Notes under the pieces: generated by a model
The model's input: the letters and a program-made list of their open reading frames with translations, nothing else
Told to the model about the DNA's origin: nothing
Database searches by the model: none
Program-made: the position numbers and the translations under genes
Assembly: GCA_016710625.1 (NCBI GenBank)
Contig: JADJVK010000022.1
Coordinates: 1 to 64,000, forward strand
DNA: 64,000 nucleotides
Source: Saprospiraceae bacterium
GTDB taxonomy: Bacteria > Bacteroidota > Bacteroidia > Chitinophagales > Saprospiraceae
Reading direction: 5' to 3'
In this document: in pieces, positions 28,688-38,500 of the stretch
Layout: every line of letters begins with the position of its first letter
Numbering within the stretch: position 1 is the first letter of the stretch

Positions 28688-29752
28688 ATGCGAACAAAAT
28701 TATCACATTTTAATTTTGATTTACCTAAAAATTTAATTGCACAGTATCCAGCTCCAAAAAGAGATGAATCTAGATTGATGGTAATCAATAAAAGTACTGG
28801 AAAAATAGAACATAAAATTTTCAAAGATTTAATTGATTATTTCGATGACGGAGATATGTTTATTTTCAACAATACTAAAGTATTTCCAGCTAGATTATAT
28901 GGAAAAAAAGAAAAAACTGGTGCTAATATCGAAGTTTTCTTATTAAGAGAGCTGAATCACGATGCCAGACTTTGGGATGTATTGGTCGATCCTGCTAGAA
29001 AAATCAGAGTAGGTAACAAATTATATTTTTGCGACGAACAAGACAATGATATTTTAGTAGCTGAAGTGGTAGATAATACAACTTCAAGAGGAAGGACCAT
29101 CCGATTTTTATTTGATGGAACAGAAGATGATTTTCATAGTAGATTAGAATTGTTAGGAAATACGCCTTTGCCAAAATATATCACTAGAGAGTCTGAAGCA
29201 ATTGATAAAGAAAGATATCAAACAGTATATGCAAAAGAATTAGGAGCTGTTGCAGCCCCTACTGCTGGTTTGCACTTTAGCCAAGAGCTAATGAAAAGAT
29301 TGGAAATCAAAGGAATTGACTTTGCTGATGTCACTTTGCATGTTGGTTTAGGCACATTCAGAACCATAGATGTAGAGGATTTATCCAAACATAAAATGGA
29401 TGCAGAATATTTCAAGATTCCATTGGCAACTGCTGATAAAGTAAATAAAGCAAAATTAGAAGGTAGAAAAATTTGTGGAGTGGGTACAACCTCTCTTCGA
29501 ACTGTGGAATCTGCAGTTTCTGCTGAAGGAATGTTAAAAGCAGCAGAAGGATGGACGAACAAATTTATATATCCTCCGTTCGACTTTAGTATAACAAATG
29601 CAATGGTAACTAACTTTCATTTACCAAAATCTAGTTTAATCATTATGGTTGCAGCTTTTGGAGGATTTGAGTTAGTTATGGAAGCTTATAATGAAGCTAT
29701 TAAAGAAAAATATAGATTTTATAGCTACGGAGATGCAATGTTAATAATATAG
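28688..29752 (+). CDS. queA: tRNA S-adenosylmethionine ribosyltransferase-isomerase QueA
   Basis: Cytoplasmic enzyme that transfers the ribosyl part of SAM to preQ1-modified tRNA, making epoxyqueuosine. N-terminal FNFDLPKNLIAQYPAPKRDESRLMV, central DGDMFIFNNTKVFPARLYG, and the signature AAPTAGLHFSQELM near 195 and HVGLGTFRTI near 217; C-terminal NFHLPKSSLIIMVAAF. 354 residues, full length. It has its own promoter, and a DUF2795 gene follows 30 bases downstream. Confidence 0.97.
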   Translation: MRTKLSHFNFDLPKNLIAQYPAPKRDESRLMVINKSTGKIEHKIFKDLIDYFDDGDMFIFNNTKVFPARLYGKKEKTGANIEVFLLRELNHDARLWDVLVDPARKIRVGNKLYFCDEQDNDILVAEVVDNTTSRGRTIRFLFDGTEDDFHSRLELLGNTPLPKYITRESEAIDKERYQTVYAKELGAVAAPTAGLHFSQELMKRLEIKGIDFADVTLHVGLGTFRTIDVEDLSKHKMDAEYFKIPLATADKVNKAKLEGRKICGVGTTSLRTVESAVSAEGMLKAAEGWTNKFIYPPFDFSITNAMVTNFHLPKSSLIIMVAAFGGFELVMEAYNEAIKEKYRFYSYGDAMLII

Positions 29753-29782
29753 AATTTATTCAATAAACAATCATTTTATAAT

Positions 29783-30004
29783 ATGTATTGGACTTTAGAA
29801 TTAGCTTCCTATTTAGAAGAAGCACCTTGGCCAGCCACCAGAGACGAATTAATAGATTATGCAATCAGATCTGGTTCGCCACTAGAAGTGATAGAAAATT
29901 TACAGGAAATGGAAGATGAAGGCGAATTATATGAAGGAATCGAGGACATTTGGCCCGACTATCCGAGGAATGACGATTTCTTTTTCAATGAAGATGAATA
30001 TTAA
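29783..30004 (+). CDS. DUF2795 family protein
   Basis: A 73-residue acidic protein of the DUF2795 family, small helical proteins of unknown function common in Bacteroidota. It begins MYWTLELASYLEEAPWPATR and contains the conserved pattern of a helix, PATRDELIDYA, and ENLQEMEDEGELYEGIEDIW. The C-terminus is very acidic. It shares a transcript with queA and is closed by a strong terminator at 30013-30047. Confidence 0.85.
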   Translation: MYWTLELASYLEEAPWPATRDELIDYAIRSGSPLEVIENLQEMEDEGELYEGIEDIWPDYPRNDDFFFNEDEY

Positions 30005-30012
30005 ATTGAAAT

Positions 30013-30047
30013 AAAAAAAAGCTTTAGTAACCCTAAGGCTTTTTTTT
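30013..30047 (+). terminator. Terminator of the queA-DUF2795 unit
   Basis: AAAAAAAAGCTTTAG and CTAAGGCTTTTTTTT pair with one G-U around a 5-base loop, followed by Ts. Also works in the minus direction. The following 30048-30369 is extremely AT-rich and I see no gene, repeat or clear promoter in it. Confidence 0.85.
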
Positions 30048-30369
30048 GTGATGCTACTTTTGATTAAAAATTATTTTTTTTTCTATATCTAATTCTAATT
30101 CCATTTTAATTAAATAAATTATTTTTTAAATATTACTTAAAAATTTATGTCACTAAAATTATACATTTAAATGGAACATTATTTTTACAATCAACTTATT
30201 TTAAAGAGTTTATAAAATCATCCTCCATTAGTCATTTTTAAAAATATTATAAATTATAAAAAAATATTTTAAAAAATATATGGAAATATCAATGAAATAT
30301 ATCATTTTTGCATAAACAACACTAAAAATTATATATTATCTATTGTGACAAATTATTGTAAACTCATAT

Positions 30370-31884
30370 TTGATGAAGAATTTAATTGAAATCTCCAAAA
30401 TAGTTACTAAAAAGAAAGTAAGAAAAATTGAAATTTTTGATGATAATAGTCTTCGTCATAAAAACAGTAAATTTAATGAATTTTACGAATCCTTAATGGG
30501 TGGTAAATTCAAGAATGACAGAGATGCTTCAACCGCTTTATATGGTTGTAGCCCTACAGATGATAAATATCGCCAACTCAAATCTAGATTCAGAAAAAGA
30601 CTCTTAAACACCCTATTCTTTTTAGATATCAACGTTCCTTCTACTTCAAATTACGATAGAGCTTATTACACTGTAAATAAGGATTGGACACTAGTAAAAA
30701 TTTTACTTTCAAATAATGCGAATTTTACTGCTGCAACCTTAGCAAGACAGATATTAACGATTGCTTTAAAATTCCAATTTGCAGATATTATTGTCAATTG
30801 GTGTAGAATTTTAAGGAAAGAAGCATCCTTGACTAATGATGAAAAAGCATTTGAAGAATATGATCAATATATCAAACAATATTCTAATATTTTAGATGCT
30901 GAGATTCGTTCTGAAGAATTATATCAAAGAGTTATCATTAATTATTATAAACCTTACCAAAAAACAACTAGTCTTAGAGAGAAAATCGACACCTATTGTG
31001 ATGCATTAATCGGATTATCAGAGATTTACGAATCTCCAGTGGTTATTTATAATATGTATTTGGTTTGGGCATATCGCCATGAAATGCTTTATGAATTCGA
31101 ATCTCTATTAGATATTTGTAACAGAGCTGAAAATTATATTACTGAAAATCCTCTTTTCCACCAAGAAGAAAAGCTGACAACTTTCAATTTGAAAAAAATG
31201 TCATCTTTCTTACATCTTAGAGATTATAAAAGAGGAAAAATCAATGCAGAGAAATGCTTGATTTCGGTTTTAGAGGGGAGCGAAAAATGGTTTGAATTTT
31301 TAGAATACTATATTTTACTGTGTTTCCACACACAAAACTTCGAAAATGCATATGCAATACATACGAAGGCTACAACAAATAATAAATTCAAGAGCCTAAG
31401 TACATCTTCAAAAGAAAAATGGTATTGTTACGAGGCATATTTGAATGTTCTAAGTGACATTGATGAAGATGGTGGAGAATTGAAAAATAACATAAATAAG
31501 AAAAACTTCAAACTCAACAAGTTTGTTTTAGACCCTATTTTGCATCATAGAGAATTGAGGATTCTTACAGTTCATTTAGTTATAGCACAAATTCTTTATT
31601 ATTTGAAGAAAAGAAGCTATGGAAATGTAACTGAGAAAATTGAGCGATTGAAAGGATATTCTCTTCGTCAGTTGAAAAAAGAAGATTATTTCAGAACAAC
31701 TCAATTTATTCGTTTATTACAGCAATTATTAAAGTCTGGCTATAAATCTAAAAATTTGAGTAATACTGAAAAGTATTATAATAGATTATTAAAGCATAAA
31801 TTCTATTACAGAGGTTTATTAAGTGAAATTGAAATCATTCCTTACGAAAATGTATGGGATCTAATTTTAAAAATAATCAACTAA
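30370..31884 (+). CDS. Hypothetical all-helical protein, 504 residues
   Basis: Family not recognised. The protein has no signal peptide or membrane helix, is rich in Lys, Leu, Tyr and Asn, and looks like a long helical-repeat (TPR-like) fold: many amphipathic helix pairs from about residue 100 to the end, e.g. AATLARQILTIALKFQFADI near 120 and NAYAIHTKATTNNKFK near 325. The N-terminal ~90 residues contain a basic region (SRFRKRLLNTLFFLD) that could contact nucleic acid or a partner. Cytoplasmic location is inferred. It is preceded by 320 bases of non-coding AT-rich DNA and followed after 97 bases by another unknown gene with its own -7-like element. Confidence 0.75.
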   Translation: MMKNLIEISKIVTKKKVRKIEIFDDNSLRHKNSKFNEFYESLMGGKFKNDRDASTALYGCSPTDDKYRQLKSRFRKRLLNTLFFLDINVPSTSNYDRAYYTVNKDWTLVKILLSNNANFTAATLARQILTIALKFQFADIIVNWCRILRKEASLTNDEKAFEEYDQYIKQYSNILDAEIRSEELYQRVIINYYKPYQKTTSLREKIDTYCDALIGLSEIYESPVVIYNMYLVWAYRHEMLYEFESLLDICNRAENYITENPLFHQEEKLTTFNLKKMSSFLHLRDYKRGKINAEKCLISVLEGSEKWFEFLEYYILLCFHTQNFENAYAIHTKATTNNKFKSLSTSSKEKWYCYEAYLNVLSDIDEDGGELKNNINKKNFKLNKFVLDPILHHRELRILTVHLVIAQILYYLKKRSYGNVTEKIERLKGYSLRQLKKEDYFRTTQFIRLLQQLLKSGYKSKNLSNTEKYYNRLLKHKFYYRGLLSEIEIIPYENVWDLILKIIN

Positions 31885-31981
31885 TTTTTGCCTATTTTTT
31901 AAAAAAATGATGGTTAATTAAATTATTTAAACAACAATCTTTAGTTTTGTATGTTTTTAAATAAAATGCAATCCTTATTAT

Positions 31982-32395
31982 ATGTATTTATTTGATAGAG
32001 CAAATTTATTAATATACAGATTGGGCAAAAAAGGGCTGGAGGTTTTTCTTAAAATGGGAGAAAATAACGAGTATTCCATACCTGTAAGCAATCCAAGCAA
32101 ATTGATTAAAAATGATTTTATTGAGTTAGAATCGATTGATAATGAAGACAATGAAGCTATCAAAGCTTATGCAGTTGAAGCAGATTGGCATGAAATTCCA
32201 TCATTAAAAAGTTTTATAAAGCAAGATATTGAAGATGTTGCAGGAAAAATTATAGATTTCATACCTAACGATGACCATTTAGGTAGTTTTGTAACCATCA
32301 AAGAAGCCTTTAAAAAAATACTTCCAAGTCAATATGCATATCTGAAAGAATTAAAAGATATCATCAAAGAAAGAAATTCTGTAAGAGATATATAA
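31982..32395 (+). CDS. Hypothetical protein with Nudix-like N-terminus
   Basis: A 137-residue cytoplasmic protein. The N-terminus (LLIYRLGKKGLEVFLKMGEN) resembles the first strand pair of Nudix hydrolases such as diadenosine-tetraphosphatase types. No Nudix box (GX5EX7REUXEEXGU) follows, so if related it is catalytically dead or has diverged. Residues 95-137 are a basic-acidic helix. A TAGTTTTG -7-like element at 31942-31949 precedes it, and two tandem hairpins follow. Name and function remain open. Confidence 0.7.
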   Translation: MYLFDRANLLIYRLGKKGLEVFLKMGENNEYSIPVSNPSKLIKNDFIELESIDNEDNEAIKAYAVEADWHEIPSLKSFIKQDIEDVAGKIIDFIPNDDHLGSFVTIKEAFKKILPSQYAYLKELKDIIKERNSVRDI

Positions 32396-32414
32396 ATTCT
32401 TTACTTTACAAAAT

Positions 32415-32499
32415 AAAAAAACCATGTAGTTAATCAACTGCATGGTTTTTTTTATGCCTTCATTATTATTTTCAAAGAAAACAATAATGAAGGCTTTTT
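32415..32499. terminator. Tandem terminators between convergent genes
   Basis: First hairpin 32415-32452: AAAAAAACCATGTAGTT pairs with AACTGCATGGTTTTTTT around AATC, with T-runs on both strands. Second hairpin 32456-32499: GCCTTCATTATTATTTT pairs with AAAACAATAATGAAGGC, followed by Ts on the plus strand only. Together they insulate the small gene from the giant minus-strand gene. Confidence 0.85.
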
Positions 32500-32504
32500 A
32501 CTAT

Positions 32505-35500
32505 TTATTCAGTAATAATCAGCTGTTTAGTAGCAGAATTATTACTAGTTGTTAATCTATAAGTAAATATACCAGCTGTTGGTAGTTTACTTCTATCAAT
32601 ATCAATTTCATTATAACCTTTTGTATAATTTCCATTGACAATTTGGTGAATTTTTCCAACTGCATCATAAATAGTTAATGTTGCATTTGTACTTTCTGGC
32701 AAAATAAACCCAATAATCGTTTTTTGATTAAATGGATTTGGTTTGTTTTGGAATAATTGGAAATTATTATTATCAACCAAACCACTGAATTTCAATGAAA
32801 TATTCGCTAAATCTCCTCCAATAGTATAAGCTTCAGCTTTTGTAAATCTAGAGCCAATACTGAACCCATTTTCAATATTTAAGTTTTTCTTCGCTTTAAA
32901 AGTCAATAAAATGGATTGATTGTTTTGGTCATTCGTACTAATTGTCAAAGCTCCTTCATTTAATAAAGCGAAACCAAAATTATCCTCTTTTAATCCACTT
33001 GCATTGATAATTTCAAGTTGAGCAGGATCAAAGTTTAAAGTAAATTGGTATCCAGCCAAATTAGCTGATTGATCCAATTTCAATTCGATTGTTTTGGTTT
33101 CTCCAGCTTTCACAAATGTATTTTCAGAAACGAAATTAAAGGATAACCCATTTCTTTCCTCACCATATCCAATTAAATTATTAGCTTTTGCAGAACCATT
33201 TACATCCCCAATTTTCACCCCAATAAAGTTATTGGTATTCACCGACTTAGTTAATGGGTCAAAAGTGAATGATTTTGGATAATTTTCTTTCTCTGGTGTC
33301 GCAGTTGTAAATGAGTAATTCTTATCCAACAATTTCCAAGAAGTATTATTTGAAAAACCATCAGATATGAATAATATCAATTTTCTCAACTCCACCATAT
33401 CAGCAGTTGAAATTTTACTATCATTATTGATATCAGCCGCAATTCTCTTGTATGGAGAATTTAAGGATTCTATAGCTAAAACATGCTTATTTATAGCCAC
33501 CAAATCAGCTGTAGTTACTCCATTTCTAGGTTCTATTAATTTCTCAGCTGTGATATTATATGTTTTATTCTTTTCCAAAATTAAATTGAAAATACCTTGA
33601 GCATCTGTTTTATATTTTGAAATTCCATTCACTTTAATATCAACATTATCCATATTTTCTTTTGCCTCTGTTTGAACAGTTCCGCTTACAATTGCAGTGT
33701 TTCCGTTAGTATTACAATCAGGATTCATCACAGATTGTACTAAAACAAAAGTTTCTACAAAGTCCCAATTATTATCCGAATCAATTACAAAAAGTGCTAC
33801 AGTTTGAGAACCTATTTCTCCTGCACCAAACACTACGTAATCATTCAAACTCAATACTTGATCCAAAGTCATGCTCGAACTATATTCCCCTAATTTAGCC
33901 AATCTGAATCTCAAATTAAACATCGGCGTACAGTTGTCCCAACTAAAGTTATTTAGTTTAGCAGCTTCTAAAGTTGCTTGACAATTATTTGGCATCAACT
34001 CTATTGCTAATAATTTTGCTACTGGAGTCGGTTTTTTACAATCCTTAATGATGAATGTCTTAGAACAAGTTTTCACATTTCCACAATTGTCTTCCACAGA
34101 CCAAGTTATCATATGTTTTCCATATTTTAACCCTAAAGATTTGCTTATGGTTACACAAGCTGTATTTCCACCAAAATCTCTTGTTCCATCATTATTTAAG
34201 TCCACAAAATAGCTGTATTTCAGTTGGTCATCTGGTGTACAATCATCTTTAGCAGTTGCACAAAATGAAATCGCATCAGGTCCACAATCCGTAGGATATT
34301 GACAAATTGTATCATTTTTACAAGTATTACCTGTAAAATCTGGTGCAATTTTATTCACTAATTTGATCACTTGAGTATAGGTCCATTTCCTACCTAAAGG
34401 TTTATTTTGACACCAATCAATTACTGTCCAAGTTCTTAAAATTTTAACACAAGCTGGTTGAGCAATTGGATAGACTTCATCTACATAATTCATCGCAACC
34501 AAATCACATTTATCATTTCTCAATATTCTTGGTTTTCCAGCATCCTTACCTGTATTTGCACATTCTGTACCAATAGAAGCTATACCTGTACAATTAGATA
34601 ATTCAACTACTTTATCGGGCCAAATGATATTATCTGGTGCAAAATTTGGACTTACATAAAGGTCATTTACAAAATCTTCATTAGCACCAATTCTAATTCT
34701 TTCTGAACCATCACATGGGTCTGACAAATCGGAACCTGAATCAGTATAATGTCCAGCATTAATAAAGAATGGATTTTGATTTGTAATAACAATTAATTGA
34801 GTACAAGGTGTAGATTGTCTTCCTGCTTTATCTACTGCTCTGAATGTTCTGGTAATCGTCCCTACTCCACATTCAATTTGCGATGTAACTGTTTGAGGAA
34901 TTGAAACAGTACAATTATCAAAAGCCCAACCTTCTTGAATTTGAGATGGAATTCCATTCACTTTTACAATACCTCTATTTTGATTGATACTACAATCTTG
35001 TCTTACAATTTTTCCAAAATATTTATTGAACCAAGCAGTATCAGCATTTAACACTGGTGAGCTGAAATCATACGATGTACAAGAAATCTCAACATTTGTT
35101 GGACATTGAATGATTGGAGAAACTCTATCTTCAATAACCACTCTTACGATACAATCATTATAATTCGAACCACAAGCATTAACTGGACGATAATTATCGA
35201 GAACAGTACCAGCTATTGGAGCACTATCATAAACTCTTAATAAAACGTTGACAACAGTGTCTTCACAACAGAAATTTACATAGTCATTTAATAATTTTGA
35301 ATTCTCACAGCTAGAAGCTTTTGGATCCAATCTTTTAACTTTAAAATATACATTTCCGCAATTATCCCAACTTCCTTCATCAAATTTATTTGCATCTACT
35401 CTAGCAGATCCGCAGGCACCTGATCCAAGAGAAACCTGAGATACAGTTCTACAAACAGGAACTGGAGCTGTAATATCTCTTACAAAAATATCAAAAGTGA

Positions 35501-38500
35501 TACATTCAGACACATTTCCACATTCATCAACAGCTCTATATTTGAAGTTGTAATTTCCTGCTGGAAATCCTTCATATCTATATAAGCTATCATTTACTTT
35601 TGTAACAGTTGCACCATCCGGTAACATAGTTAATAAAGTAGTTGTTCCACAAATAGTTCCAGTATTATAAGAAACACTATAGCTAACCTTGCTGCATTTA
35701 TCAGTAATAACTGGGACTGGGAAATAACCACTTGACAAACAATTCAACCCATCAGTAGTAACAGTTATGTCAGTAGGACAAACTAATGTTGGATTGGTAA
35801 TGTCTCTAACTCTCACAAATTGTGTATCAATTCTAACTGACTGATCACACCAATCGTATAATCTCCATTGTCTTAATAAAGTATAACCATTTCCACAATC
35901 TGGTATTTTATAAGTTTTAACCGTCCATTGAATAGATCCACATAATCCAACAGTTGGTTTACCAGTAGTTGCTACTGGTACAGAATCTCTATATGCTGCA
36001 TTACAAACATCGAAAATTGGGTTATTTCCAGGTTTGCCATCATAATCTTTAGGCATTACAACATCAGCCAAAGTAGATCTTCTATAATTGATAACTTGTG
36101 TACAGTTAGTTACATTTCCATAAATATCTATTGCTGACCAAGTTCTATCGATTCTACGAGTCAAAATATTTGGACAACCATAATCTGTAATTTTATCAAT
36201 AAATGTCAATGTTGAAGCAGAGCATTTATCAGGATTACCACTAGTTGCTAAATATTTGTTTTGATTACTAACTTGAGTTAAGTTAACTCCTAATTTCAAT
36301 CCATTCGGGAAACCAGTAAATGAAGGGTTTTGAGAACTTCCACATAAAAACGATGTATCTCTACAATTTAAAACAGGAGCAGTTTTTTCTTCCACTTTTA
36401 TTTTTCCCCAACATTTATTATAATTACAATTGTAAACTTCATAAGTTAACAATGCTCCAATATCAGTAATTGTCAATGTATCATTTACTGTAATATTATC
36501 TTTATGATAAATTTTCACTTTCAAACCATCATAACACAAAGGATCGCCTTCTAATAACATATCCCAGTTTACAACAGCCATGCAATTTGTATCTAATGAA
36601 ACATTCAATAAATCATTACAAACCATAGTAAAGTCTGGAGTTCTATCCACAACGTAAGTAAGGATTTGTGAACATCCATATTGATTAGTTATTTTCAATT
36701 TGTAAGAACCTTCAGTAGTAACTGTTGTGTCTTTAAGTGTATGTCCTCCATTTAACCACAAATAAGTATAACCTGCTGGTCCAATAAGTTTTACACTTCC
36801 ACCTGGACAAACACAATAGTGTCTTGGTTGATCTTCTATTGGATTTGGATTTACAGTAACTAAAACAGAAATTGTATCACTTTTACATCCAAATGGAGAA
36901 ACGCCATAAACTTTATAGGTTACAGATAATGGAGCAAAAGTTCCATTATGTAATCTTTGTGCTATTGAATTTCCAGACCCAGCTGTTGCTCCAACTGCAT
37001 TAGGTGTAGGAATAACAAGATAATTAATTATTGTACCAGGTACAGTGCTATTAATAGTTATATTGGTATAATCATTACTGCAAATTGTTTGCGATGCAGG
37101 AATTGCAGTTAAAACAGGTTTGTCATTAATATTAATAACAGTTTTAACTGGAGAACTTTCACAACCATTGGCAACATTAGTTACCCAAACCATATACATT
37201 CCTGCTACAGATGAGCTAATTGGCAAACTAGTTGGTCCAATTGGCATTAATGTATCCATTAAAAATGCAGTTGCAGGTCCTGGAACTGGGTTTGTATTAT
37301 AAAATTTGAAAACTGGCGGTACTAATGGTAATGAACCTTGATTTGTAGTCAAATTTGGTCCAACCCAAGTCGAGTTACCAAAATTATATTGTAAACTATT
37401 ACCAACTCCAGGAACAGGGAAATCTTCTTGAACAGGAATTGGTGTTGAATTTAAACCATTTGCATATCCACCACTTGCTGTAATAGCTCCACCTTCATAA
37501 CTAATGAATTGGAGAACAGCAGTTGGGTTTGGACAAGTAGCACTATTAACATAAACTAATGCAATACCATCTGTCGGACCATTTTGAATTCCATTAACAG
37601 GATATACAAAATCAACTGCTCCATAACCATTACCTTCATTATCTATTAACCCACTCAAAACCTTTGTATCATAAACAATAGCTGCAGTTGGTATATTTCC
37701 ATTATATAATTGTAATGTATAACATGCCAAATTTGTGCCAGCTGGACCAGCAACTTCTATAAATTCATTTGCATCTGTACCTATATTATCATAATGAAAT
37801 TCAGAGATAATAACATTCGGAACAGTTGGTAAAGATGGTGTAGCTTGTGGCTTAAGTGTATCAATTTCGTTTAAACACAAATTAATTGGATTATCAACTG
37901 CTAAAATAGTTGGTGGTGCTGGTAAAGGGTTAACAACCATTTGATAACTAGCAATTGACAAACAACCATTTGCATTTGTACAAGTAACTGTATATGTATT
38001 GGATGTTGTCATGGTAAGTGTAATAGTTGGTGTCGTTGCTCCATTACTCCATGTATATCCAGTAAAATTATTTGGTGTTGTAGAAAAAGTGCAACTTGTT
38101 CCAAAGCAAACTGGTGAAGGAGGAACTGCATTTACAACAACAGTTGGTGGGGCTGTGACTGTAACTGTTGCCGCTGTAACCCCTGTACAAAGATTCGCAT
38201 CAGTTACTGTAACGGTATATGTTGTATTCACACTAGGACTAACTGTAATTGATTGAGTTGTTTCTCCAGTACTCCAACTATATGCATTATAAGCAGCAAG
38301 TGTACTTAAAGTAGTACTATTTCCTTGGCAAATATTTAAATTACCAGTAATTACTGGAACTGGCAATGGATTTACATTTATTGTAATACTGGCTGTGCCA
38401 ATACAACCTGCAGCATCTTGTACTGTAACAGTATAAGTTGTCATTGAAGTTGGAGATACCGTAATTGTAGATGTTGATTGCCCAGTACTCCAAGCATAAG

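Noticed and set aside
37999..38256. Plus-strand ORF antisense to the giant protein gene, Val-rich
   Set aside because: It is the complement of Thr/Val-rich adhesive repeats; the Val bias comes from the repeat codons.
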